Part shown: positions 28,250 through 36,796 of the stretch, piece after piece | Layout: every line of letters starts with the position of its first letter | How positions within the stretch are numbered: position 1 is the stretch's first letter | NCBI GenBank assembly: GCA_965223165.1 | Contig: CBDCVQ010000011.1 | Coordinates: 310,001 to 374,000, forward strand | DNA length: 64,000 nucleotides | Direction: 5' to 3' | Source of the DNA: JABDMH01 sp965223165 | Lineage (GTDB): Bacteria; Bacteroidota; Bacteroidia; Chitinophagales; Saprospiraceae | Position numbers and translations under genes: made by a program | Notes under the pieces: generated by a model | What the model saw: only the letters and a program-made list of their open reading frames with translations | The model's database searches: none | What the model was told of the DNA's origin: nothing

Positions 28250-28873
28250 TCACCGCTTCCTCCATTCTACCGACAGCGGTTCATGTCCGCTCGATCGAAT
28301 CACGAGTAGGCCAAATGACGTTTCTCCCGGAGCGATCGTTTGTTGGACCAGGTCATAGTCATGCATCTCCTGCAGCAGATTTTTGTTGGCCTTTCCGGCT
28401 ACCACGAAATTTCGAAGCGTCAGACCCGGCCCGAGCGCCAGCCCGATGGGATAACTTCCTGAGTCGTTGATCTCCAAAGTGGTGAAGGTGAAAAGCATGT
28501 ACAGTAGGTAGATGCCCCGCTTCTGCTTGATGATTTCCCGGGCGGCTTCGGGCCCAATGGGTTCGATCGCTCTCCAGCCTGTGTAAAATTGAAGATCGTG
28601 ACCGACGTGAATAGATTCTTGTGTTTCATTTTTTAGCTTGACGGCTAGCAATCGAATGCCGTGCTTTCGCTCCTTCTTGGCAAATTTCTTATTGCCAACT
28701 TCCTCCAAAACGTCATGTCGATAGGCGAGTTCAAGCCCCTCATGAGATTCATTATAAGGATAACTGAGACTGGGAGGATGAATGGAGCGATAGGAAGAGG
28801 CACAGCCGACCAAGGTCATCAGACCGATAAACAAGACAAGCTGCCTCGCAAGATGGTGTTGGGCGAATAGCAT
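28250..28873 (-). CDS. Unknown lipoprotein
   Basis: 207 residues from the ATG at 28873, which gives a clean lipoprotein signal (LVLFIGLMTLVGC, Cys about 24); the longer frame back to 28963 would put 30 basic residues in front of it. The mature part contains HGIRLLAVKLKNETQESIHVG, a hydrophobic stretch GIYLLYMLFTF, a glycine-rich PIGLALGPGLTLRNFVVAGKAN, and ends TIAPGETSFGLLVIRSSG. This looks like a small beta-sandwich in the envelope. I do not recognise the family. It lies between the ATPase gene (convergent) and the toxin-antitoxin pair. Confidence 0.65.
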   Translation of the reverse strand: MLFAQHHLARQLVLFIGLMTLVGCASSYRSIHPPSLSYPYNESHEGLELAYRHDVLEEVGNKKFAKKERKHGIRLLAVKLKNETQESIHVGHDLQFYTGWRAIEPIGPEAAREIIKQKRGIYLLYMLFTFTTLEINDSGSYPIGLALGPGLTLRNFVVAGKANKNLLQEMHDYDLVQQTIAPGETSFGLLVIRSSGHEPLSVEWRKR

Positions 28874-28964
28874 ATAAGTACGTTTTTGAGGACGCTGATC
28901 GGAGCGAGGGCAAGGACCGATGCGCGTCCTCGCTTGAAAGTTACGTAGGACTGACTGCACCATG

Positions 28965-28991
28965 TCCCTACAAATACCCTTCAGCCAGTCA
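28965..28991. repeat. 27-bp imperfect direct repeat, copy 1
   Basis: Begins TCCCTACAAATACCCTTCAG and matches 29900-29926 at 25 of 27 positions. The right part also forms a stem: CCTTCAGCC pairs with GGTTGAAGG about 21 bases further on. The two copies bracket the toxin-antitoxin genes. Confidence 0.8.
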
Positions 28992-29036
28992 CATGTGGAC
29001 CCAAAATGGTTGAAGGAGCGAGAAGACTCCTTAAGA

Positions 29037-29342
29037 TCACTTCAAGTCGACTTGGGCGGTCTCCCCTTTTGGCATGCGGATATTTATCTCAAGCTCGCAA
29101 CCTAAAGCTTCCACATATTCACGGAGGGTGGACAGTCGCATATCGCTCTGGCTTTCCAGTTGCGAAATGTTTGACTGATTGAGCTTCATTCGGCCAGCGA
29201 CCGCTTGCTGCGTCAGACCAAGCGATTTACGTAACCCTTGTAATGCTCTATATACTTTGATTTCCTCTTGCGATTTTTCTAATACTTTCTTTTGACTAGC
29301 CTTAGGCAGAGTCTTGAAAAACTCCTCGGATGAAATAGTCAT
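29037..29342 (-). CDS. XRE-family antitoxin (HigA-like)
   Basis: 101 residues. After a short helical N-terminus (SQEEIKVYRALQGLR) comes a Cro/CI-type helix-turn-helix (LRKSLGLTQQAVAGRMKLNQ, then SNISQLESQSDMRLSTLREYVEALG) and a short strand ELEINIRMPKGE. This is the usual form of HigA-type antitoxins, which bind the toxin and repress the shared promoter. The ATG follows the toxin stop by a single base, so the two are co-translated in the toxin-first order of higBA modules. Confidence 0.85.
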   Translation of the reverse strand: MTISSEEFFKTLPKASQKKVLEKSQEEIKVYRALQGLRKSLGLTQQAVAGRMKLNQSNISQLESQSDMRLSTLREYVEALGCELEINIRMPKGETAQVDLK

Positions 29343-29343
29343 T

Positions 29344-29700
29344 TCACTTTTTATTTAAATTGTCCAAATGATTGGCGTATCTCTTGTCCGCTTGTTCAAT
29401 CAAACGTTTGTAAAACTGCTTCTGGTCCTTTCCGCGTTTGTCACCTCCAATCAAGAGAATGGCACTTCGTTTAGGATCAAAGGCGAATGCAACGCGCCAT
29501 ACACCGTGATCCGCCCTGAAGCGTAGCTCCTTCATGTTGGCATACTTCGAACCTTTAAGTGCATCCGCATGTGGCCTGCCAAGAACGGGACCAAACTCCT
29601 TTAACAGCTCGATCTTAACGGACAACTCTGTTCTGACTTCCAAAGGGAAGCCCTGTGCCTCCTCAAAGAAATCCCGCTCAAAATCAACAGTCCACGACAT
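29344..29700 (-). CDS. RelE/HigB-superfamily toxin (phage Gp49-like)
   Basis: 118 residues from the ATG at 29700 (MSWTVDFERDFFEEA). A longer frame to 29769 would run through the promoter and is rejected. Family features: ELSVKIELLKEFGPVLGRPHADALKGSKYANMKELRF, RADHGVWRVAFAFDPKRSAILLIGGDKRG and KQFYKRLIEQADKRY, i.e. the basic RelE-fold core of ribosome-dependent mRNA interferases of the HigB/Gp49 group. It should cleave translated mRNA unless bound by the antitoxin encoded just downstream. Confidence 0.85.
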   Translation of the reverse strand: MSWTVDFERDFFEEAQGFPLEVRTELSVKIELLKEFGPVLGRPHADALKGSKYANMKELRFRADHGVWRVAFAFDPKRSAILLIGGDKRGKDQKQFYKRLIEQADKRYANHLDNLNKK

Positions 29701-29702
29701 AG

Positions 29703-29733
29703 CAAATATACAATATATAGTATATACTTCCAA
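29703..29733 (-). promoter_or_regulatory. TA-module promoter with overlapping dyad
   Basis: On the minus strand TTGG (29733-29730) is followed after 19 bases by a perfect TATATTTG (29710-29703), the Bacteroidota -7 element. The dyad ATATAC (29706-29711) / GTATAT (29720-29725) overlaps the -7 box, as expected for an operator bound by the HTH antitoxin. The box ends only two bases before the toxin ATG, so the transcript would be leaderless or nearly so. Confidence 0.6.
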
Positions 29734-29899
29734 TAATATATTCAGTCTCCATTGCTGTCCATGTTCCATACGAGTCCATATTGTCTGACTCGCACAGTAG
29801 AACTAAACAGGTAAGCTCGGATTGAGAGATGATATGGCCCTCAAGGGGCCGATCGGAATACGAAGAAATGCAAGTTACTCCAGCCAGCACTCAACAAAA

Positions 29900-29926
29900 T
29901 CCCTACAAACACCCTTCAGCTAGTCA
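29900..29926. repeat. 27-bp imperfect direct repeat, copy 2
   Basis: Matches 28965-28991 at 25 of 27 positions, same orientation. It is followed by a weaker complementary arm (TGGCTAAAG against CTTCAGCTA, seven of nine). Together the copies enclose a 962-base segment holding the toxin-antitoxin pair and its promoter. Confidence 0.8.
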
Positions 29927-29971
29927 ATGTTGGCTAAAGAGTACCGCCCAACTGGTATCAATTTGATTTGG

Positions 29972-31186
29972 TTACCTCTCTGACAAGAGGCCGTTAATCG
30001 CTGCCCGCAGTTTCTGGTCCGTCTGTCCACGATTATAGCCGGTAAGCACCTCGACCACTCGTCGCTCCTGATCCAGCAGCATAAAGGCTGGCACGCCGCG
30101 GACGCTGTAAGATTCCCTCACGGCATCAGAACAGATCAAGAATTTGTAGTTGAGTTCGTTTCGATCTCGGTACCTCCGATGCGCTCCTGCATTGGAATTC
30201 CAAGATTCAATACTGACCAGTTCAAAGTCTGAGGTATCGTATTGCTCTGCAAGTGTTTTCAAGAATGGAAGGGCCATTTGACAGGGCCCACAACCGATGC
30301 CGGTAAATTCAAGCAGCAACACTTTGCTCGTGAGTTCTGCTAGTCTCACCATCCGGCCATCGGCATCTGGCAAAGTGAAATCGGGCGCATTTTGACCAAC
30401 GAGGGGCAAAGGTGGCCGCTTGCGCCTGCGGTCCAGCTTTTCGATGGCAAAGTCAGTCGGGTAGTAGTCTTCCGCGGTGAAATTGCTAGCTGCATCCGGG
30501 TTCAAAACAACATCGCTGCAGATACGTTCGCTGGTATTGTGGGGCATGACTCGCTTGATGTGAAATGGCAAACTATCGGATTTGGAAATCCAGATGGTGT
30601 ATCGTGAAGCCTTGTCAGGCCATAAAGACAAGGGATCCTCCGTCTCAAACGGTCGTCCTACAAACTCAACAATCTTATCCTGGATAGTCAATCGAAATCT
30701 AATCACCTCACCCAGATCATCAAGGGCGATATCCGTACTAGCTCCTTTCTCCAAAGCATAATATAGGATGCTCTCGACATAATTAAAGAAGGGTGGAGTT
30801 ACGAGACGAATTGGATAAGGATTATCGGTGAAGTCGTCGATAATCACTGTCCTCCGATCCCAAAACACCTTGCCTCGTACCTTGCCGTCGTAAAACCTCA
30901 TGAGGCGCTGGTCCCCATCCCCTTCAAAGCGTCCAAAGCTGGCTCCTATCGTTGTGTCGAGCGGATTGTCATGCTCCCGCATCAGAAAGGTATCGGTTCG
31001 CATTGGCACTTCGTCACCGGGAGCATAAACCGGCGCGGTCACGGTGTAGTGGGCGGACTTAATGGACCGGAGGTTCTGCAAGACCCCCGATAGGTACTCC
31101 CTGCCCTGCGGCGTCTGCGCATCAGTGATCAAAATTGCGGTAAATAGTATCGTGCAAATGGGGAGAAGAGAAAATAGTTGGGTCAT
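29972..31186 (-). CDS. Exported TlpA/ResA-like thioredoxin-fold protein
   Basis: 404 residues; N-terminal signal (FSLLPICTILFTAILITDAQ). Residues about 25-260 form a LolA-like/outer-membrane lipoprotein-sorting type beta domain (SIKSAHYTVTAPVYAPG, YTIWISKSDSLPFHIKRV). Residues about 265-404 are a thioredoxin fold of the AhpC/TSA-TlpA type: VGQNAPDFTLPDADGRMVRL, the redox motif GIGCGPCQMALPFL (C-G-P-C), and the cis-proline region VRGVPAFMLLDQ. It would act in the periplasm in disulfide reduction or cytochrome maturation-like chemistry. The same two-domain form is frequent in Bacteroidota. It stands as a single gene. Confidence 0.88.
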   Translation of the reverse strand: MTQLFSLLPICTILFTAILITDAQTPQGREYLSGVLQNLRSIKSAHYTVTAPVYAPGDEVPMRTDTFLMREHDNPLDTTIGASFGRFEGDGDQRLMRFYDGKVRGKVFWDRRTVIIDDFTDNPYPIRLVTPPFFNYVESILYYALEKGASTDIALDDLGEVIRFRLTIQDKIVEFVGRPFETEDPLSLWPDKASRYTIWISKSDSLPFHIKRVMPHNTSERICSDVVLNPDAASNFTAEDYYPTDFAIEKLDRRRKRPPLPLVGQNAPDFTLPDADGRMVRLAELTSKVLLLEFTGIGCGPCQMALPFLKTLAEQYDTSDFELVSIESWNSNAGAHRRYRDRNELNYKFLICSDAVRESYSVRGVPAFMLLDQERRVVEVLTGYNRGQTDQKLRAAINGLLSER

Positions 31187-31385
31187 AGTTCTGGGTTATC
31201 CATTCCTTAAAAAATGTACGTCAAGAGGCGGCAAAGACAGGCCTCCGCCTCTGACACAGATGCAAATGCAGGCAGGATTGTTGTCTTCACACGACAAGTT
31301 CGATCATGTGCGCCAATGCTCTACCTGGTGTCTGACCGGGACCACACGCAACGCCATTGTAACAGCCAAGATCCCAAACGCCCCT

Positions 31386-32225
31386 TTACCTGGACTCGAA
31401 GATCATCAACACGGGCAAATGATCCGATGCCATCTGCTCATCAATGACCATCACATCGGTCACGGTCCAGCTGGATTTTGGCCGAAAAAGAACATAGTCG
31501 ATCTGTTTGGCCGGCCGCGTCACCGGCACGGTGAATAGATCCCTACCAAAATCCTCCAGCACCCACCCTTTGCCGCGGAGCAGTTGCAGAGGAAGGTCAT
31601 CGGGAGTGGCGTTAAGGTCCCCGGTCAGGATATACGAGACATCCTGGCGCTCATCTACAAAGGCCTCCTCCAGTACCTCCACCGCCGCTTGTCGGGCCCG
31701 ACGTGAGCCGATCGTCTCCAGATAATCAAAGTGGGTGGTAATAAATCTGACCCTGGCCGAGCTTGGCCATCGCTCCGACAAATCAACATCCACGGCCATG
31801 GCCTCGTAGCGGCTACTACTGGCGCTGGGTATAGCATGGTTGCCCAGGTACTTCATGGGATATCTTGAAAGGATGCCATCGCCATAGTGCAATTGGGCCT
31901 CGGGCACCGGAATCCCGAGTAGTCGATACAAGTTGGGAGGTTCCGCTTCGGTGGAGGCTCCAAAGACGGCCTCCATGCCCGTCAGTTGCCCCAGCTCGGC
32001 CATCATAACAGAATCTGATACCTCTTGTAGACCCACAATGTCGGGTTTCCAGTCATTGATCACCGCCGCAATGCGAGCCAGATCTTTTTTGCCATCCATC
32101 CCGACGCCGTAATGGATATTATACGTCATCACTTTCAGTTCCTGCGCATAGTTGCAGTAGACTCCCGTCAAAGCAAATACGGAGAAGAAAACTCCCCGAC
32201 AATACATCTGATAAAACCGCTTCAT
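31386..32225 (-). CDS. Endonuclease/exonuclease/phosphatase-family hydrolase, exported
   Basis: 279 residues from the ATG at 32225 (MKRFYQMYCRGVFFSVFALTG...), giving a signal peptide that ends near CNYAQ. Catalytic motifs of the EEP fold are all present: MTYNIHYG (Asn), DIVGLQEVSDS (Glu), RFITTHFDYL (His), TGDLNATPDD (Asp and Asn) and MASDHLPVLM (the SDH motif). These Mg2+ enzymes cleave phosphodiester bonds in nucleic acids, inositol phosphates or sphingomyelin. Export points to an extracytoplasmic substrate. No partner gene is evident. Confidence 0.9.
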   Translation of the reverse strand: MKRFYQMYCRGVFFSVFALTGVYCNYAQELKVMTYNIHYGVGMDGKKDLARIAAVINDWKPDIVGLQEVSDSVMMAELGQLTGMEAVFGASTEAEPPNLYRLLGIPVPEAQLHYGDGILSRYPMKYLGNHAIPSASSSRYEAMAVDVDLSERWPSSARVRFITTHFDYLETIGSRRARQAAVEVLEEAFVDERQDVSYILTGDLNATPDDLPLQLLRGKGWVLEDFGRDLFTVPVTRPAKQIDYVLFRPKSSWTVTDVMVIDEQMASDHLPVLMIFESR

Positions 32226-32370
32226 ATAGTCAGATGGCACATTTATGCCTCGTTAACCCGAATATACGATCCCCCGCGTCCCTGTCCACATCCTTCGTCT
32301 GTCCAGCGTAGGTCGGCGAGTGAAGCATTTGATGCTCACACCCTGTCATTGGAAGGCCAAACGAACTCAC

Positions 32371-32859
32371 TCAAATCGGCCAGCCTTGCTTGTGTGGTAT
32401 CATTAGCCGTCCTCTGGGGAGAATCGATACAAATCCCCAGCTAGAATAACGCAGCCCGGAGTCGATAATAACCGTCACGACCTTGCCACCAGGGCCAAGG
32501 TCTTTGGCGCGTTGCAAGGCAGCCCACACATTTGCTCCCGACGTAATGCCTCCAAATATTCCCTCCTTGCTGGCCAATGCCTGCGCCGTGTGATAAGCAT
32601 CCTCATCAGAGACGGCCACCACCTCGTCGACCAGGTCAGCCCGGAAAATCGGAGGCACAAACGACAGCCCGATACCTTCCAGCTTGTGGGTGCCGCCGGT
32701 GTCTCCACCGGATATATTTCGCACATGCCGTGGTTCTACAGCCGTGCAGTGGATACCTGGAATTTCCCTGGTCAGTATTTCAGCGTTGCCCGAAAAGCAT
32801 CCGCCGCCACGCAAGGTACCGCACCCACTAGATTGCCGCCACATGTTGGTCTGAGCCAC
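32371..32859 (-). pseudogene. Cysteine synthase (CysK-type) remnant, C-terminal half
   Basis: 162 codons remain of a family that is normally about 300 residues. Recognisable pieces are AVEPRHV, GGTHKLEGIGLSFVP, VSDEDAYHTAQALASKEGIFGGITSGAN and TVIIDSGLRYSS, all from the C-terminal domain of PLP-dependent O-acetylserine sulfhydrylases. The whole N-terminal half, with the PLP lysine and the SGNTG loop, is absent. The glycine loop is damaged (SGCGTLRGGGCFSGN), and the tail after RYSS has no resemblance to the family. Only 75 bases separate it from the next gene, so the missing half has been deleted. A non-functional relic. Confidence 0.88.
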
Positions 32860-32934
32860 GCAATGTCCCCATTTTATTGGCTTGGATCCATCGACCTTTG
32901 CAAAGGGTCATCTTGGACAGGATTTCTATGCTTT

Positions 32935-35820
32935 TTATTGCACTTGCATCAGATAGGCCACCACATCCGCCAGGTCCTGTTCACCCATGCCCAGGGCAAT
33001 CGGGTCTGGCATTAAGCTCGTATTCATCATCGTCTTTTCGATCACGTCAGCTGACGAGATCGTGTGGCGATTGCCGGCGATATCTCTCACCACCGTCGTT
33101 TCTCCCTCGGCGAGCAGGAAGCCCGAATACATGGTCTCATCCTTCGACTTAATGAGTACGGGTTCATATCCGAAGGTGATGGCTGCATTGGGATTTAAAA
33201 TGGCATCTGCCAGCGCCATCCGGTCAAACTTTCTCCGGATATACTTGAGGTTTGGACCTATGTCAAGGCCCATATCATCGATCTGATGACAGGTGCTGCA
33301 CTTCTCTCTAAAAAGCACCTCTCCTGATTGGTCCCGGCCTTCCAATGCCATCACTCGTTGCAGTGAAAAATTGTCACCACCCGGTCGCGCAAAAAATTCG
33401 GTGGCCAAGACTCGAACTTCGGCAGATGGATTGTCAAATAGTTGCTGAGCTAGTCGGGGATTCTTGTACCACGATTGCGGCAACTTGCCTGCCGCGGCCA
33501 GATTGAGAAATATTTTTCCGCCCTGTGGATCTTGGGTCAATGTCAAAGCGGCTTCCAACAAATCCTCCGAAGATCCCTTTTCTTGCCTCAGTAGGTCTTC
33601 GGCTTCCAATATTTCTTGTGGCATCTCCCCGGAGCCCGCCAGCGCCTCTATTTCAATCTCGTGGATCCAGAGGTTGGTGGCACGAAAGCGAAGCCACCAG
33701 TCGGCCATTTTCTTCACTTGCGGCTGATCGGTACGCTCCCAGACAGTGGTCATTGTCTGAGCCGCCTTTTTTCCAGGCACAAAAGCTATAGCAGTCAGTG
33801 CGCGTTGCCGTTCAGCATAACTTAATTCATTGGCTAGGGCGCGCGTCTGAAAATCAGCCAGGGCCGCCTCCGGATGCAATCGCCAGGCCATACTAGCAAA
33901 GGCATCACTCCACAAAAGGGGATCCTCGGGTTCACCTACACGCAACTTTTTGTAGAATGCCGCCTCCTTCCCATCCAATGCAATTCCAAGCGACTCGACA
34001 TACCAGCGATCCTTACCGTCAAAGCCATGATAAAGTCGATGTAGCACAACTTCCGCATCATCAAGAGGGATGTCTCGGAGGGATACAGCCACGGCTCGGC
34101 GTACTGCGGGAGAAGGATCTAACGCCGCGTCCTTTGCGTAGTCCAAGAGTCTGCCGGGCTCCTGCTGCGTGAGGGCTCGGTATGCCGCGACGCGGAGACG
34201 CGGATCCGATTCCCGGGTCAGTATTCTTTCCACTTCTGCCCGCCCCTCCGGACCCAATTGCGCTAAAAGCCAGACCGCGCGTGCCCGATGAAACGGATTG
34301 TCAGCCACGAGTAGTTCCCTGACCGCGGCCAGCGCAGCAACGCCTTGTTCTCTTAGCTTTTCAAATCCCAGGTAGCGCACATTAGTTGCCGGACTGCAGA
34401 GTGCTTGGATCTGCCCCTCGGTGGTGCTGAGATCTAGATCCGGCGTCTCGAGGGTCTGACCCACAGGAGCAATACGATAGATGCGGCCATAGGCCTTGGT
34501 ATCATGCATTTGATGCCCACCTACCACGGGATCATACCAATCGGCAATATAGAATGAGCCATCCGGGGCCACCACCATATCACTGGGACGGAACCACTTG
34601 CGCAGGTCTTCCGGCGATCGATGCCACACGTAGCCTTCGGTGGATTCGGCGATCGAGGTGATCAAATCTTTACGTTCCAGAGCAAACCCAGCTCCCTGCA
34701 TCCTAGGTTGATAGGCAAAAATGGCATTACGCCCCGCATCGACATTGAGAAACATGCCCCGATATTTGTCGCCAAATGCATCTCCTTCATAAACGAGAAC
34801 CCCGGTAGGAGAGCCTGCTCCCGTGTTGTCTCCAGCCGGTATAACCCCCGGATCATCCTGATGCCAATGTGCTTGGAAGTTTGACTGTCCCGGTCTGCGA
34901 TCACCTGACCATCCACGGGTGCCATCCTCGCTAAAATATCCTGCATTTGCATAGGGCATCAGCCACGTGGAGCGACAGGTTTCTACCTGGTCATCATTGT
35001 CATTTTGCCACATATCACCGTAGGAATCCATCGCCAACTCATACGCATTGCGAAAGTTATGCGCGAGCACCTCCAAACCGGTGCCATCGGGATTGATGCG
35101 TAGGGCCAATCCACCCACCCAGGTTCGGCCGTCGTCACTTTTACGGTTGCCACTATTCTCCTGATTGTAGGGTGTCCCTCCGGTGTAAAAACTACCGGAA
35201 CGAAGGGTCCAGCCCGACTTATCTGTGACCGTATGCGGTCCGGCATTGCCCGTATTGAAATACCATTTGCCATCCGGACCGGCCACCAGGGCATGCAAGC
35301 TATGGTCGTGGTCATACCCTCCGAAACCGGTGAGAAATACCTCCTTTTTATCGGGCAGATCGTCCCCGTCCTCATCTGTGTAGACAAAAAGGCTGGGAGC
35401 ACATGAGACCAACACCTGATTGCCGATCACGGCGATACCCAATGGGGCAACCAGATCCTTATCCTGCACGAATACCTTGGATGTATCCGCCTTTCCGTCG
35501 CCATCGAGATCTTCGAGAATCACCACGCGATCCCCTTCCTCAAAATGAGGATATTCGCCTGGCTGATTGTTAAAATCTCGATAGTTAACTGCTTCGGTGA
35601 CCCATACTCTGCCCCGGTGGTCCACATCCAGATTGGTCGGATTGAGCAGCTGCGGCGACTCCGCCCAAAGCGTGGATTGCCATCCTTCGGGCAGGTACAA
35701 TAGGCTGTCGAAATGTCGCTCAAAATCAAATTCAGGCGAGCCAGACTCGGCCAGCCGTGGGTCATCTTGAACGCACCCCATCAGTAAAACGACCCACAGA
35801 ATTAGTGGCAAGTTCTTCAT
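32935..35820 (-). CDS. PVC-type dehydrogenase lipoprotein with HEAT repeats and C-terminal cytochrome c
   Basis: 961 residues from the ATG at 35820 (MKNLPLILWVVLLMGC, lipobox Cys 16). An ATG at 35847 overlaps the upstream stop but would add nine residues before the signal. Domains: six-bladed glucose/sorbosone-dehydrogenase-like propeller of the PVC membrane-bound type, about 45-455 (LNPTNLDVDHRGRVWVTEAVNYRDF); HEAT-like repeats, about 465-700 (RARAVWLLAQLGPEGRAEVERIL); and a cytochrome c domain, about 830-961, with haem motif CSTCHQ and probable Met ligand near NTSLMPDP. It should oxidise a sugar-type substrate in the periplasm and pass electrons to its own haem. It is paired with the isomerase gene at 35840-36712. 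Confidence 0.9.
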   Translation of the reverse strand: MKNLPLILWVVLLMGCVQDDPRLAESGSPEFDFERHFDSLLYLPEGWQSTLWAESPQLLNPTNLDVDHRGRVWVTEAVNYRDFNNQPGEYPHFEEGDRVVILEDLDGDGKADTSKVFVQDKDLVAPLGIAVIGNQVLVSCAPSLFVYTDEDGDDLPDKKEVFLTGFGGYDHDHSLHALVAGPDGKWYFNTGNAGPHTVTDKSGWTLRSGSFYTGGTPYNQENSGNRKSDDGRTWVGGLALRINPDGTGLEVLAHNFRNAYELAMDSYGDMWQNDNDDQVETCRSTWLMPYANAGYFSEDGTRGWSGDRRPGQSNFQAHWHQDDPGVIPAGDNTGAGSPTGVLVYEGDAFGDKYRGMFLNVDAGRNAIFAYQPRMQGAGFALERKDLITSIAESTEGYVWHRSPEDLRKWFRPSDMVVAPDGSFYIADWYDPVVGGHQMHDTKAYGRIYRIAPVGQTLETPDLDLSTTEGQIQALCSPATNVRYLGFEKLREQGVAALAAVRELLVADNPFHRARAVWLLAQLGPEGRAEVERILTRESDPRLRVAAYRALTQQEPGRLLDYAKDAALDPSPAVRRAVAVSLRDIPLDDAEVVLHRLYHGFDGKDRWYVESLGIALDGKEAAFYKKLRVGEPEDPLLWSDAFASMAWRLHPEAALADFQTRALANELSYAERQRALTAIAFVPGKKAAQTMTTVWERTDQPQVKKMADWWLRFRATNLWIHEIEIEALAGSGEMPQEILEAEDLLRQEKGSSEDLLEAALTLTQDPQGGKIFLNLAAAGKLPQSWYKNPRLAQQLFDNPSAEVRVLATEFFARPGGDNFSLQRVMALEGRDQSGEVLFREKCSTCHQIDDMGLDIGPNLKYIRRKFDRMALADAILNPNAAITFGYEPVLIKSKDETMYSGFLLAEGETTVVRDIAGNRHTISSADVIEKTMMNTSLMPDPIALGMGEQDLADVVAYLMQVQ

Positions 35821-35839
35821 CGATCCCCATTGTCTTGGA

Positions 35840-36712
35840 TCACGCATCGAATACTTCTCGCATCACGCGGTTGTTTTCGGTGTAGCTCTCCATGAGGTCG
35901 GCGTCCTTGGGTAAGGCCCCTTCGATCTGGATCCAGCCCGAATAGCCAATATCATCGATGGCACGGCGAACTTCCCTAAAGTCTACGAGCCCCTGGCCCA
36001 GTATGTAACCATTTTCCTTAGCGTGAAACTCACAGATCAGGTCCTTACCCAGCCATCGAATTTCCTCGTATATATCGTAACCCATTTTATTGGAGTTTGC
36101 CACGTCGTAGTATACCTTGACGTGCTCGGATCCCACGGCCTCGATGATTGCCACATGCTCCCTGGCATCGAGCCAGCTCTCAATACCGAGAATAACATTT
36201 GCTGCCTCGGCTTTTGGCGCAGCCCGCCTTAGACGTTCGATCACGACCTGCTGGCCCGCTGTGTCATTTTTGATATCTCCTTTGCCAAAAAAGGCCAGCA
36301 ATACCACTGAAATTCCCATTTTTTGGGCAACATCAATACTGTTGAGCACCCACGCCTCCGCCCTGGGATCTGATTTATAGGGAATCTGATTGAGAATCCC
36401 GAGTGCCATGCTATCGATGGCCATTTGTGTAGCACGGGCTTTGTCGAGATAGTCTTGCTGAATTTGTTTCTGTGCCAGCAGCTTGTCCTCGGCATTTACA
36501 TTGTAACTCACCTGGATACCATCTAGCCCTAATTGGCTCGCCACATCCAAAGCCGCCAATTTGCCGCGCTGGCGGATCGACCAGTCACAGGCTCCAATGC
36601 GGAATCGCCGGTCCTTTGGACCAGTACAGAAGGCATTCCATAGGCCCAGGGTGGCGCCACCCAGAGCAATGGCCGTACTATGAAGGTAGGTTCGCCGGTC
36701 CATCAAACTCAT
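35840..36712 (-). CDS. Exported sugar phosphate isomerase/epimerase-like TIM barrel
   Basis: 290 residues. The N-terminus MSLMDRRTYLHSTAIALGGATLGL is a twin-arginine-type signal. The rest is an AP-endonuclease-2-like TIM barrel: RIGACDWSIRQRG, LGLDGIQVSYN, VILGIESW (metal Glu), VKVYYDVANSNKMGYD (Asp), ICEFHAKENG (His) and WIQIEGALP (Glu). Such Tat-exported barrels occur in Bacteroidota and Planctomycetes beside PVC-type dehydrogenases. Its stop overlaps the possible upstream start of the dehydrogenase gene, so the two are one operon acting on the same periplasmic sugar derivative. Substrate unknown. Confidence 0.87.
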   Translation of the reverse strand: MSLMDRRTYLHSTAIALGGATLGLWNAFCTGPKDRRFRIGACDWSIRQRGKLAALDVASQLGLDGIQVSYNVNAEDKLLAQKQIQQDYLDKARATQMAIDSMALGILNQIPYKSDPRAEAWVLNSIDVAQKMGISVVLLAFFGKGDIKNDTAGQQVVIERLRRAAPKAEAANVILGIESWLDAREHVAIIEAVGSEHVKVYYDVANSNKMGYDIYEEIRWLGKDLICEFHAKENGYILGQGLVDFREVRRAIDDIGYSGWIQIEGALPKDADLMESYTENNRVMREVFDA

Positions 36713-36796
36713 TTATTTACTAAGCTACTTAATTCTGTCCTCCTCTCTCCAAGTGACTACCCCTCCGCAGCAATCTTAGCAAGCGAACGTCGTTTG

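Noticed and set aside
29701..29769. Upstream extension of the toxin gene to 29769
   Set aside because: It would run through a perfect TATATTTG promoter box and dyad; the ATG at 29700 gives the usual family N-terminus.
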